Shown: positions 7,452-16,435 of the stretch, in pieces
How the letters are laid out: the number at the start of each line of letters is the position of its first letter
How positions within the stretch are numbered: position 1 is the stretch's first letter
NCBI RefSeq assembly: GCF_004785645.1
Contig: NZ_SRPE01000008.1
Location: 124,001-188,000, forward strand
From: Empedobacter tilapiae
GTDB taxonomy: Bacteria; Bacteroidota; Bacteroidia; Flavobacteriales; Weeksellaceae
Direction: 5' to 3'
Length of the DNA stretch: 64,000 nucleotides
The notes under the pieces: model-generated
Databases searched by the model: none
Seen by the model: only the letters and a program-made list of their open reading frames with translations
Told to the model about the DNA's origin: nothing
Translations under genes and position numbers: made by a program

Positions 7452-7658
7452 TTATAAATTCAAAAAATGATCCTTTTTAGGAGTCATAATTAATTTAAAA
7501 ATAAATAATATGATTCCTGTAATTTGAATAATAGAAGCTAAAAATAGCATCAAATTGGTAGAAATAATAAAATGAAAATGGGTGATTTTACACAAAATGC
7601 CAATTATAAATAGAATTGAACCAAAAAGAAAAATGATAAGTGGAAATATAAATCTCAT
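7452..7658 (-). CDS. small two-helix membrane protein
   Basis: 68 residues, two hydrophobic helices (about 3-23 and 30-58) and a charged tail TPKKDHFLNL. The layout (FLFGSILFIIG...KITHFHF) resembles the two N-terminal membrane helices of GldL-like proteins found as small stand-alone genes in flavobacteria, but it lacks the GldL cytoplasmic part. It starts 6 bases after the broken DUF4256 gene. Function unknown. Confidence 0.55.
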   Translation of the reverse strand: MRFIFPLIIFLFGSILFIIGILCKITHFHFIISTNLMLFLASIIQITGIILFIFKLIMTPKKDHFLNL

Positions 7659-7664
7659 AATTTT

Positions 7665-8225
7665 CTAAATTTTTAAAATCCCTCTAAAACCACGTGCAGC
7701 ATAATATGATTGGGCGCCGTTGTGATAAACAAAAATAGTTCCGTAACGATAATCACCAAATATAGCACCTCCTAACTCTCTAATTAGTTGTGGAGTTTTT
7801 AACTAACTTGACGTTTTTTGATCGACAATTTCTACAGATTGTAATAAACGATATTCGTCTTCAGTAAGTAACTCAATTTTCATGTTTTTGGCGAAATCTA
7901 TTGCGTTGTTTTTTGGTTGATGTTTTTTTCGAGATGTTTGTCCTTCATAATCATACGCCAAACTTCTACGATCTTTCGGACTTTCCGTCGAACAATCTAC
8001 AACATAATACTCGTCAGTTTTATCATCATAAAAAATAACATCAGGTTCACCTCCAGTAATTTCCATTTGATACAAAGACCAAATTTTTTCAGGTTGATTG
8101 ATGATCTTTTCTTCTATTTTTTGCCAATCCAAACCTTGATGCCTCTGTATATTCTTCTCAAACCGTTGTTTCAAAATTTGAATACAATTTTGTTGTTCTA
8201 TTATAGTTAATTTGTCTTTGATCAT
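7665..8225 (-). pseudogene. DUF4256 gene with an in-frame amber stop
   Basis: Codons 1-140 encode the N-terminal three quarters of a DUF4256 protein (RFEKNIQRHQGLDW, GGEPDVIFYDDKT, YYVVDCSTESPKDRRS, AIDFAKNMKIELLTEDEYR). At 7803-7805 the codon is TAG where the family has Trp (the usual KTSSW context). The same frame then continues for 45 more codons (LKTPQLIRELGGAIF, VYHNGAQSYYAARGFRG) to a TAG at 7665, giving the normal family length of about 186 residues. There is no frameshift. The gene is therefore a recent nonsense pseudogene, a sequencing error or a readthrough case. Biochemical role of DUF4256 is unknown. Confidence 0.85.
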
Positions 8226-8451
8226 AGAATTTATTGCTTTGAGAAACTAATTTTCTAATCAAATATATTCAAAAAAAGATGAACTTGTTAACTGATTTAT
8301 CGATAATAGATTAGTAGGAAAAGGTGAATCTGAAAATTATATACATCATCTTCCAAATTGTATAATCTTTTGAAATGAAGTTGTACGAAATTTGTAACAG
8401 AAGATTTTGTAAATTTAAATGAAGTAAATCGCTCAAATTCGAAAATATAAC

Positions 8452-9024
8452 ATGGAAAATACAAAGAAATTATTTATAAAAAATATGGTTTGTCATCGCT
8501 GTAAAGTAGTAGTAGGACGAATTTTGAAGATGAATAACATTGAAACAAATCATATCGAATTGGGAGAAGTTGAATTGAAAAATCCTATTGATAATGAACA
8601 ATTAGAATTGGTTCGGAATGAATTAGAAGAAGTTGGTTTTGAGTTGATTGATGATAAAAGAAGTAAGTTGATTGAACAAATAAAAACATTGATTATTCAG
8701 CTGGTTCATCAGGAAAATAACGAACTTAAAGTCAATTTATCTGATTATTTGAGTGAGAAAACTAATTTGGATTACAAATATATTTCGAATCTATTTTCAG
8801 AAATGGAAGCACAAACTATTGAAAAATATTTTATTCAGCAAAAAATAGAAAAGGTCAAAGAATTAATGATTTATGACGAATTATCGTTGAGTGAAATTGC
8901 GTTTCAATTGAATTATTCGAGTGTGGCACATCTTAGTGCACAATTCAAAAAAGTAACTGGGTTAACGCCTTCTGTTTTCAAACAATTGAGCAAACATACG
9001 CGTCGAGCAATTGATAAAATATAA
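8452..9024 (+). CDS. AraC-type regulator with N-terminal heavy-metal-associated domain
   Basis: 190 residues. Residues 1-65 look like an HMA (ferredoxin-like) domain with M12-V-C14-H-R-C17. The C-terminal half is an AraC/XylS DNA-binding domain (LSLSEIAFQLNYSSVAHLSAQFKKVTGLTPSVFKQL). This combination suggests direct metal sensing, with Cu(I) as the likely ligand, controlling the copper operon it heads. The next gene starts 10 bases downstream, so it is probably co-transcribed and autoregulated. Such HMA-AraC proteins occur in Bacteroidota copper loci; the ligand is inference. Confidence 0.82.
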   Translation: MENTKKLFIKNMVCHRCKVVVGRILKMNNIETNHIELGEVELKNPIDNEQLELVRNELEEVGFELIDDKRSKLIEQIKTLIIQLVHQENNELKVNLSDYLSEKTNLDYKYISNLFSEMEAQTIEKYFIQQKIEKVKELMIYDELSLSEIAFQLNYSSVAHLSAQFKKVTGLTPSVFKQLSKHTRRAIDKI

Positions 9025-9034
9025 ATCAAAAATT

Positions 9035-9859
9035 ATGAAAAAATATAGTTTTTTAGTTATCGGAAGTTTTCTTGCTTTTACAGCAAATGCACAATTTAAA
9101 AATCAAGAAACAAAACAATTTCAAGTAAAAGGAAATTGTGTAAATGCGAAAGAATTAATTGAAAAAGCTGGTAATCAACCTCGAATTTCTAAAGTGGATT
9201 TTGATGCATCGACTCAAATAGCTTTGATTACATATAATAAAGCAAAAACAAATTCGAACGAAATTTTGAAGAAAGTTGCTTTGGCGGGTTTTGATAATGC
9301 AGAATATATGGCACCAGATGAGGCTTACGCGAAATTGGAGAAAGATTGTCAATATTCTCGTGATAAAAAAATGACGATGAACCATAAGGAAATGAATAAT
9401 TCCAATCATACTTCAAATGAAAGTTCTCAACAACAAAATCAATTGTCACTCGTTTTTGATGCTTACTTTTCATTAAAAGATGCTTTTGTAAAAACAAATG
9501 AAAGTGAAATCTCGAAACAAATCACTGCTTTTTCGAAATCAATTTCTGCTGTAGAGATGGGTAAACTTTCACATGAATCACATACGATTTGGATGGAAGT
9601 TTTTAAAGACTTAGAAACAACTTCAAAACAATTAGTTCAAGAAAAAAATATTGATAAACAGCGTGCATTTTTTGCAAAATTATCATCACCAATGTACAAA
9701 TTAGCTCAAAAAGCAAATCTTGGTTATACCATTTATTATCAAAATTGTCCAATGTTTAATGGTGGTTCGAATTGGTTAAGTAAAGATTCAGATATTAAAA
9801 ATCCATTTTACGGAAATATAATGTTGACGTGTGGAGGTACAATTGAAACTTTAAAATAA
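9035..9859 (+). CDS. exported DUF3347 protein with degenerate HMA domain
   Basis: 274 residues from the ATG at 9035, which opens a clear signal peptide (KKYSFLVIGSFLAFTANAQ); the earlier ATG at 9011 would add a charged tail and overlap the previous gene. Residues 27-105 resemble an HMA domain, but the usual CxxC is reduced to C35-V-N-A. A linker rich in H/N/S/Q follows, then DUF3347 (YFSLKDAFVKTNES, MYKLAQKANLGYTIYYQNCPMFNGGSNWLSK, NPFYGNIMLTCG). DUF3347 proteins and fusions occur with copper efflux systems. Probably a periplasmic copper-binding or chaperone protein. Confidence 0.82.
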   Translation: MKKYSFLVIGSFLAFTANAQFKNQETKQFQVKGNCVNAKELIEKAGNQPRISKVDFDASTQIALITYNKAKTNSNEILKKVALAGFDNAEYMAPDEAYAKLEKDCQYSRDKKMTMNHKEMNNSNHTSNESSQQQNQLSLVFDAYFSLKDAFVKTNESEISKQITAFSKSISAVEMGKLSHESHTIWMEVFKDLETTSKQLVQEKNIDKQRAFFAKLSSPMYKLAQKANLGYTIYYQNCPMFNGGSNWLSKDSDIKNPFYGNIMLTCGGTIETLK

Positions 9860-9864
9860 AAACA

Positions 9865-11997
9865 ATGAGTAAGCATATTTGTCCTATGCATCCTCAGGTT
9901 ATTAAAGATGAACCAGAAAATTGTCCGCTTTGTGGTATGCGTTTAGTTACTTTAGGAAATGAGCAAAAAACAGAAGCTCGTTACGAACACCACAATCATA
10001 GCAAAGACGTACATCATCACAGAGAAGAAAATAAAAATTCTCATGTGCATGATAAGCATAAAGGGCATCATACGAACGATTTTATTAAACGATTTTGGAT
10101 TAGTTTAATTGTAACTATTCCCATTCTATTGTTGTCAGAAATGATTCAGCATTGGCTTGGTTTTTCAATTCATTTTGCAGGTGATAAGTGGATTTTACTG
10201 TTGCTAAGTACATTTATCTTTATTTATGGAGGAATGCCTTTCTTTAAAGGAATGGTAGGTGAAATAAAAGCGAAAGTTATTGGTATGATGACGTTAGTTG
10301 CATTGGCTATTTCTGTCGCATATTTATATAGTATCGCAGTTGTTTTTGGTCTAAAAGGAATGGATTTCTTTTGGGAACTTGCTACATTAATAGATATTAT
10401 GCTCTTAGGACATTGGTTAGAAATGCGTTCACAAATGTCTGCATCAAAGGCTTTGCAATCATTAGTAGCATTACTACCATCTACCGTAGCAGTTGAGCGT
10501 AACGGATCTTACACTGAAATTCCTTTAGAAGATCTACAGCGAGGAGAGAATGTAATGATTAAACCAGGAGAAAAAATTCCAGTTGATGGGGTTGTTTCTG
10601 AAGGTAAATCATCAGTGAACGAAAGTATGTTGACAGGCGAAAGTGTACCAGTTCAAAAAAATATTGGTGAAAAAGTAATTGCTGGATCTATTAATGGGGA
10701 TGGAATGCTGAAAGTTGAAGCTTTAGGAATTGGAAAGGATAGTTACTTGAATAAAGTAATTGATTTGGTTCAATCTGCTCAGCAAGTAAAATCAAATACT
10801 CAAAACTTAGCAGATAAAGTGGCAAAATGGTTGACGTATATAGCCTTAATAGCTGGCGTATCAACATTTATATATTGGTATATAACAAGTCAAGATATTG
10901 CTTTTGCTTTAGAACGTATGGTAACTGTTATGGTAACAGCTTGTCCGCATGCACTAGGAGTTGCAATACCTTTAGTAGTAGCAATTTCGACAACACAATC
11001 AGCAACAAGTGGTTTATTAATTCGTAATCGAAAAGCATTTGAACAAGCAAGAAATTTAACAACAATTATCTTCGATAAAACTGGAACTTTAACTGAAGGA
11101 TCGCATGCTGTTCAGCAAATTATTCCTTTGACAGATAAATACACGGCAAACGAATTATTACAAAATGTTGCAGCAGTTCAACAAAACTCAGAACATCATA
11201 TTGCGAAAGGTATTTTGAGAAAATTAAAAGAAGAAAAATTACCCTTATTACTTTCTACGAATTTTGAGTATATGCAAGGAATGGGTGTAAAAGGAAAAGT
11301 AGAAGGTAAAGAAGTTATTGCTGCTGGATCTAATTATTTTACTCAAAAAGTAATTAAAATTCCAAATACACCTTCAAGTATTGATGTTAATACAGAAACA
11401 ATTTCTTATGTTTTGATTAATGATGAAGTTGTAGGTGTAATCAGTATGGCTGATACAATCAGAGAAAATTCTTATCAAGCTATCGAAGAGTTAAAAAATA
11501 TGGGAATCAAAACTTATTTATTGACAGGAGATAATGAAAAAATAGCATTTTCTGTTGCGAATAAGTTGAAAATGGATGGATATTTTGCCAATGTTTTACC
11601 TCACGAAAAATTAGAAAAAATAAAAGAATTTCAACAAGAAGGAAAAATAGTTGCTATGACGGGCGATGGAGTGAATGATGCACCAGCGTTGGCACAAGCT
11701 GATATTGGTATTGCAATTGGTTCAGGTACAGATGTAGCAGCTGAAACTGCAGATATTATTTTGGTGAATAGTGATCCATTGGATGTTAGCAAACTAATTA
11801 ATTTCGGAAAAAGAACGTATAACAAAATGATTCAAAATCTTTTTTGGGCAGTTGGTTATAATGTTATTACGATTCCGTTGGCAGCAGGTGTTTTGTATCC
11901 ACATTTTATGTTGAGTCCTGCATTAGGTGCAGTTTTAATGAGTTTGAGTACAATAATCGTAGCGATTAATGGAAGTTTACTAAAACTAAACAAATAA
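9865..11997 (+). CDS. CopB-type copper-exporting P1B ATPase
   Basis: 710 residues. The N-terminus has a metal-binding CPMHP...CPLCGM zinc-ribbon-like motif (residues 6-25) and a His-rich stretch (about 44-70). The transport motif is C360-P-H362, the hallmark of the P1B-3 (CopB) subgroup rather than the CPC of CopA. Other core motifs: TGES, D404-KTGTLTEG, TGD, GDGVNDAPALAQ, and the C-terminal membrane motifs YNVITIPLA and MSLSTIIVAING. It moves Cu ions from the cytoplasm to the periplasm using ATP. It starts 5 bases after the DUF3347 gene. Silver or Cu(II) as substrates are possible. Confidence 0.93.
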   Translation: MSKHICPMHPQVIKDEPENCPLCGMRLVTLGNEQKTEARYEHHNHSKDVHHHREENKNSHVHDKHKGHHTNDFIKRFWISLIVTIPILLLSEMIQHWLGFSIHFAGDKWILLLLSTFIFIYGGMPFFKGMVGEIKAKVIGMMTLVALAISVAYLYSIAVVFGLKGMDFFWELATLIDIMLLGHWLEMRSQMSASKALQSLVALLPSTVAVERNGSYTEIPLEDLQRGENVMIKPGEKIPVDGVVSEGKSSVNESMLTGESVPVQKNIGEKVIAGSINGDGMLKVEALGIGKDSYLNKVIDLVQSAQQVKSNTQNLADKVAKWLTYIALIAGVSTFIYWYITSQDIAFALERMVTVMVTACPHALGVAIPLVVAISTTQSATSGLLIRNRKAFEQARNLTTIIFDKTGTLTEGSHAVQQIIPLTDKYTANELLQNVAAVQQNSEHHIAKGILRKLKEEKLPLLLSTNFEYMQGMGVKGKVEGKEVIAAGSNYFTQKVIKIPNTPSSIDVNTETISYVLINDEVVGVISMADTIRENSYQAIEELKNMGIKTYLLTGDNEKIAFSVANKLKMDGYFANVLPHEKLEKIKEFQQEGKIVAMTGDGVNDAPALAQADIGIAIGSGTDVAAETADIILVNSDPLDVSKLINFGKRTYNKMIQNLFWAVGYNVITIPLAAGVLYPHFMLSPALGAVLMSLSTIIVAINGSLLKLNK

Positions 11998-12060
11998 ATT
12001 TCGAGATTAAATTTTCACGAATAAATGAAGTAAAGAAATAGAATAGAAGATATAAATAAA

Positions 12061-12489
12061 ATGAAAAAGTTAACAATAGTTTTAGGCGTTTCAATATTAA
12101 GTATTTTTGTATTAACATCTTGTCAAAATAAAAAAGAAGAACCAACAGTTACTGCTCACGAAGAACAGATGTCAGATATGATGCAACCTTCGCAAACAAT
12201 GGCTTACAATGTTGGAGATAAGGTTCCGAATAAACAAGTTTGTATGGTAAATAATGCGTATATGGGCAAAGATCAGTTCGAAGTTCCTTATGATGGAAAA
12301 ACGTATTATGGATGTTGTAATATGTGTGTGGAACGTATTCCGAATGATGAAACTGCACGGAAAGCAACGGATCCTTTTACAGGAAAGGAAATTGATAAAG
12401 CGAATGCATATATCGTTTTGAAAGATCAGCAAGGAAATGTTGATTATTTCGAAAACGAGGAGAATTATAAGAAGTTTAGTCAATTATAA
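12061..12489 (+). CDS. Cys-rich lipoprotein, TRASH/MlpB-like
   Basis: 142 residues with a lipoprotein signal (VLTSC, Cys21). The body has VCMVNNAYMG, then YYGCCNMC and the downstream ATDPFTGKEIDKANAYIVL, a pattern seen in flavobacterial proteins next to copper oxidases and related to TRASH/NosL-like metal-binding modules. A Met/His-containing linker (EEQMSDMMQPSQTM) precedes it. It sits between the copper ATPase and the multicopper oxidase and probably binds copper in the periplasm, perhaps delivering it to the oxidase. Confidence 0.75.
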   Translation: MKKLTIVLGVSILSIFVLTSCQNKKEEPTVTAHEEQMSDMMQPSQTMAYNVGDKVPNKQVCMVNNAYMGKDQFEVPYDGKTYYGCCNMCVERIPNDETARKATDPFTGKEIDKANAYIVLKDQQGNVDYFENEENYKKFSQL

Positions 12490-12502
12490 TATAATCATTC
12501 AC

Positions 12503-14752
12503 ATGAGGAAATTACTTTGTTTATTTATTGTTCCATCAACGATTGCTTTACATGCGCAAAAACGTGTAGAATATGATTTATATGTACGTGATACCATTGT
12601 TAATTTTTCTGGTAAGGATAAAAGAGCTATTTCAGTAAATGGTCAAATTCCGATGCCAACTTTAGAGTTTACGGAAGGTGATACGGCGGTTATTCGTGTG
12701 CATAATAAATTGAAGGAAGATACTTCATTGCATTGGCATGGTGTGTGGTTACCAAATAAAGAAGATGGTGTTCCGATGTTGACGCAGATGGGAATCAAGC
12801 CAGGTGAAACGTACACGTATTCATTTCCGATTATTCAAAACGGAACGCATTGGTATCACAGTCATTCGGGTTATCAAGAACAAATTGGAATGTATGGTTC
12901 TATGATTTTAAAGAAACGCGAAAATGATCCAACTTTTCGAAAAGGAATTGATGATTTACCTACAATTCCTGTGATGTTGAGCGAATGGACCGACTTGAAA
13001 CCTGAAAATATTCAACGAATGTTACACAATGCAAACGATTGGGCGGGAATCAAAAAAGGTTCAACGCAAAGTTATGCAGAAGCAATTCGTGAGGGGCATT
13101 TTAAAACAAAACTTACCAACGAATGGAAACGTATGTTAGCAATGGATGTGAGTGATGTTTACTATGAAAAATTCTTGATTAATGCAGCAAACGAAAGTCA
13201 ACTTAAACAATTCAAAGCTGGTGATAAAGTACGTTTACGAATTTCGAATGGTGGTGCATCAACTTATTTTTGGTTGCGTTATGCAGGTGGAAAAATCACT
13301 GTTGTAGCAAATGATGGAAATGACGTAGAACCTTTAGAGGTTGATCGATTAATTATTGGCGTTTCAGAAACCTATGATATTGTAGTAACGATTCCCGAAG
13401 GTGGTTTATCATACGAATTTCAGGCAACTTCTGAGGATAGAACGGGTTCGGCTTCGTTGTTCATTGGTGAAGGAAAGAAACAATTGATGGAACCACTTCC
13501 GAAATTGAAGTATTTTGAAGGAATGAAGATGATGAACGACATGATGAATATGGACGGAACAATGAACGATATGGGCATGAAAATGAGCTTGCAACAAATG
13601 GACATGAACACTGTGATGTATCCTGAAATTTCTGGCGAAGCGAAAAAGAAATCCAAAAAATCAAAGAAAGATTTTACTGGAGATCATTCAGAAATGAGTG
13701 AAATGGATCATTCTTCACACGGAAATACATCCTCAAACATTACCACTTTAAATTACGGAATGCTAAAATCACCTGAAAATACAACACTTCCGAAAGATGC
13801 TCCAATAAAAGAAATGCGTTTTGAATTAACAGGGAATATGAATCGTTATGTGTGGAGTATGGATAACAAAGTGTTTTCAGAAACCGATAAAATTCCAGTC
13901 AAGAAAGGCGAAATTCTACGTATTACTTTATATAATAATTCTATGATGCGTCATCCGATGCATTTACATGGATTCGATTTTCGTGTCATCAATAAAAATG
14001 GCGAATATTCTCCGTTGAAAAATGTATTGGATATTATGCCAATGGAAACAAATGTCATCGAATTTGAAGCAAATACAGAAGGCGATTGGTTTTTCCATTG
14101 TCATATTTTGTATCACATGATGGCTGGAATGAACCGCGTTTTTGAAGTCGGAGATTATCAAAATCCTAATTTACGAAATAAAAAACATGCATATAAAATG
14201 TTGCAAATGGAAAGTAACATGAAGCACTTGATGGTAGAAAACGATTTTGCTACAAACGGTTTAGACGGTGCAATGATGGTACAAGATGCACGTTGGGCAC
14301 TAACTTCAGAATGGAGTATAGGTTACAAACCTGAACATGGTTATGAAGTTGAGACACATTTAGGAAGATTTATCGATCGAAATCAATGGTTTCAGGTTTT
14401 TGTAGGTTTTGATTGGAATGAGCATAAAATGTTGGCAGAACACGGAAATATAGAAAAAAATATTTTTGGTCAAAAAACAGATAGAAACAAAGGATTATTC
14501 AGTGCGGGATTTGTGTATAAATTACCAATGTTAATTGATTTTCAGACTGAGATTTACCACACAGGAAAAGTTCGTTTGCAATTTATGCGAGAAGATATTC
14601 CAATTTCAAAACGAATTCGCGCAGGTTTTATGTGGAATACAGACAAAGAATATATGGGCGAGTTGAGCTATATCTTAAACAGAAATATGCATATCCGAAC
14701 ACATTACGATAGCGATATGGGATTCGGTGTAGGATTGCGATTGGTATATTAG
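12503..14752 (+). CDS. copA: CopA-type multicopper oxidase with extra C-terminal strand-rich domain
   Basis: 749 residues from the ATG at 12503, which gives a proper signal peptide (LLCLFIVPSTIALHAQ). The cupredoxin copper motifs are intact: H77-W-H79-G, HWYHSHSGYQEQ, HPMHLHGFDF and H532-C533-H534-ILYH538-MMAGM543 (type 1 Cys and axial Met). A Met-rich insert runs from about residue 340 to 370, with more Met/His around the KKSKKSKK stretch. After the oxidase core, the last 160-200 residues form an additional strand-rich module ending GFGVGLRLVY, resembling half of an outer-membrane barrel or a CopB-like module. Role: periplasmic Cu(I) oxidation. It is the last gene of the copper operon. Confidence 0.9.
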   Translation: MRKLLCLFIVPSTIALHAQKRVEYDLYVRDTIVNFSGKDKRAISVNGQIPMPTLEFTEGDTAVIRVHNKLKEDTSLHWHGVWLPNKEDGVPMLTQMGIKPGETYTYSFPIIQNGTHWYHSHSGYQEQIGMYGSMILKKRENDPTFRKGIDDLPTIPVMLSEWTDLKPENIQRMLHNANDWAGIKKGSTQSYAEAIREGHFKTKLTNEWKRMLAMDVSDVYYEKFLINAANESQLKQFKAGDKVRLRISNGGASTYFWLRYAGGKITVVANDGNDVEPLEVDRLIIGVSETYDIVVTIPEGGLSYEFQATSEDRTGSASLFIGEGKKQLMEPLPKLKYFEGMKMMNDMMNMDGTMNDMGMKMSLQQMDMNTVMYPEISGEAKKKSKKSKKDFTGDHSEMSEMDHSSHGNTSSNITTLNYGMLKSPENTTLPKDAPIKEMRFELTGNMNRYVWSMDNKVFSETDKIPVKKGEILRITLYNNSMMRHPMHLHGFDFRVINKNGEYSPLKNVLDIMPMETNVIEFEANTEGDWFFHCHILYHMMAGMNRVFEVGDYQNPNLRNKKHAYKMLQMESNMKHLMVENDFATNGLDGAMMVQDARWALTSEWSIGYKPEHGYEVETHLGRFIDRNQWFQVFVGFDWNEHKMLAEHGNIEKNIFGQKTDRNKGLFSAGFVYKLPMLIDFQTEIYHTGKVRLQFMREDIPISKRIRAGFMWNTDKEYMGELSYILNRNMHIRTHYDSDMGFGVGLRLVY

Positions 14753-14777
14753 AAATATAAATAGTACAAAACAAAAA

Positions 14778-14800
14778 GCTTCGAGATTAATTCTCGAAGC
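14778..14800. terminator. bidirectional terminator
   Basis: GCTTCGAGA-TTAAT-TCTCGAAGC, perfect 9-bp stem flanked by A-run and T-run, between the convergent oxidase and TlpA genes. Confidence 0.92.
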
Positions 14801-14828
14801 TTTTTTATGTTTTATAATTCTTGAATGA

Positions 14829-15407
14829 TTAATTCATCGCTTTCAGCTCATTTAAAAAATCGACGATATCCTGTCCAGAATAATCTGCCATACCCATTGT
14901 TGTATGTGCAATATTTCCTTTCTTGTCCAAAATAACAGTTGTTGGTAACGAACCATTAAAAAATTCAGTTGGAATAGATGAATTTGGGTAAACTACAGGC
15001 AACGATAATTTTTTACGTTCCATAAATTTTGTCACTTTATCACGTTTTCCTTCTACTTCAACCGTCAAAATAACGATTTCTTTATCATCTTTTACTTTAT
15101 CATAAAGTTTTTGAATTGATGGCATTTCCGCAATACAAGGAGGACACCAAGTTGCCCAAAAATTCATGAAAACAACTTTACCTTTCAAATCTTCCATATT
15201 AATTGCTTTTCCATCAGCATACACCATTTCGAACGTATAGTTTGCTTCAGATTTTGGTTGAGTTGTTGGTTCAACTTTTTCTAATTTCGGTTCAAATAAG
15301 CCTAATTTCATTAAACCTTGTTGCATCATTGCTTTTGCTTCTGGCACAAGAAGTAAGACCAAAGCTAGTGCTCCTATGATAATCGTTGAATAATTTCTTT
15401 TTAACAT
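14829..15407 (-). CDS. TlpA/ResA-type membrane-anchored thioredoxin
   Basis: 192 residues from the ATG at 15407, which lies 2 bases after the DoxD-like stop; the frame extends to 15437 but would overlap that gene. One N-terminal membrane anchor (about 6-24), a linker, then a TlpA-like thioredoxin domain with W87-C88-P-P-C91, FMNFWATW and SLPTTVILDKKG. Such proteins reduce or form disulfides in the periplasm. The tight coupling to a DoxD-like protein suggests that the two work as a membrane redox pair. Confidence 0.88.
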   Translation of the reverse strand: MLKRNYSTIIIGALALVLLLVPEAKAMMQQGLMKLGLFEPKLEKVEPTTQPKSEANYTFEMVYADGKAINMEDLKGKVVFMNFWATWCPPCIAEMPSIQKLYDKVKDDKEIVILTVEVEGKRDKVTKFMERKKLSLPVVYPNSSIPTEFFNGSLPTTVILDKKGNIAHTTMGMADYSGQDIVDFLNELKAMN

Positions 15408-15409
15408 TG

Positions 15410-16384
15410 CTATAAATTTGTTATTGTTTGTTCCCATTGTAATCCGCTTATATCGGTTAAAACTACTTTGTGAATTTTGTCTGAAATATCAAAATTCAGA
15501 TTTGCTTTCGCACCCAAAGGTAACACTAAACTGTGTTTGTGCGGTGTAACTTTTGCTACATAATAATTCGAAATTTGTTGTTTGTCCAAATTGGATAACT
15601 CTTTCATATCCAAACTTTCAATTATTTCATTTTGATGATTATGAAAATCTATTTGAATCAAAAAAGAGCCATAAACATCAGCACCTTCTATTCGCATTAC
15701 ATCAAATGAAACCTTGTTTTGATATTGTTTCAAATTAGATATTTCCACTTTTGGTTTGACAGATTTATTGTGTAAAGTCCCGTAAACTCCACCATGAAAA
15801 ACCTGATTTGTAAACAAAGTAACGAATAAAATAAAAAAACTAAAACCTACAAAATAAGGTCTGTATCTTTTGATTGAAATTGAATTCCAAATATTTTCTT
15901 GTTGAATAAATTGATTTTTATTAAAGAAATAATCCAACGAAATTTTTCCTGAACCAGCCTGAAATAGCGTAAAACCTCCAGCTAATCCTAAAACGCCAAT
16001 TTGCCATTCATCTAAACAAGTTGTACCAATCCAGCCTGAACCAAGTAAAATTCCCATTGCCAAAAAGAAAACAGCAATACTCATGATTCGTGTTTTGTAA
16101 CCAAGTATTAAAAGTAAGCCAACAACGCCTTCTACGATGGTGAAAATCCACATATTCCAAAGCAACGCTTCAGGATTTTCGACTAAATATTGAATAAGTG
16201 GCTTGATAAAAAGGGCATTTGGTAAAAAATGATTGAATTTTTCGCCAATATAACCCGCAGCTTCTGGATCAAGTTTATTTTCTAAAATTAAACGCCTCCA
16301 AAAGGCAGAAAAGTACGTCCAACCAATGACTAAACGTAACGCCAATACAGCATTACCCATTGATAAAACAGATTTATTTTGCAT
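15410..16384 (-). CDS. DoxX/DoxD-like membrane protein (TQO small-subunit type)
   Basis: 324 residues. The N-terminal 150 residues hold four membrane helices of the DoxD/TQO small subunit family (ALRLVIGWTYFSAFWRR, ALLWNMWIFTIVEG, GYKTRIMSIAVFFLAMGILLGSGW). A fifth helix lies near 185-205, followed by a periplasmic strand-rich domain like DoxA (FDVMRIEGADVYGSFLIQID, LVLPLGAKANLNFDI). It is thus a DoxD-DoxA type fusion. Archaeal DoxDA oxidises thiosulfate to tetrathionate with quinone. Here the TlpA thioredoxin neighbour suggests quinone-linked thiol oxidation instead, but that is inference. Confidence 0.8.
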   Translation of the reverse strand: MQNKSVLSMGNAVLALRLVIGWTYFSAFWRRLILENKLDPEAAGYIGEKFNHFLPNALFIKPLIQYLVENPEALLWNMWIFTIVEGVVGLLLILGYKTRIMSIAVFFLAMGILLGSGWIGTTCLDEWQIGVLGLAGGFTLFQAGSGKISLDYFFNKNQFIQQENIWNSISIKRYRPYFVGFSFFILFVTLFTNQVFHGGVYGTLHNKSVKPKVEISNLKQYQNKVSFDVMRIEGADVYGSFLIQIDFHNHQNEIIESLDMKELSNLDKQQISNYYVAKVTPHKHSLVLPLGAKANLNFDISDKIHKVVLTDISGLQWEQTITNL

Positions 16385-16435
16385 GAATTTTTATATAAGT
16401 GATTGAATATTGTTGTCTAAATTAATTGTGAAAAA

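Noticed and set aside
7917-8210. 97-codon plus-strand frame opposite the DUF4256 gene
   Set aside because: Antisense shadow; the DUF4256 match on the other strand is clear.
13409-13664. Cys/His/Ser-rich minus-strand frames opposite the Met-rich part of the multicopper oxidase
   Set aside because: Their composition is explained as antisense of ATG-rich coding sequence.
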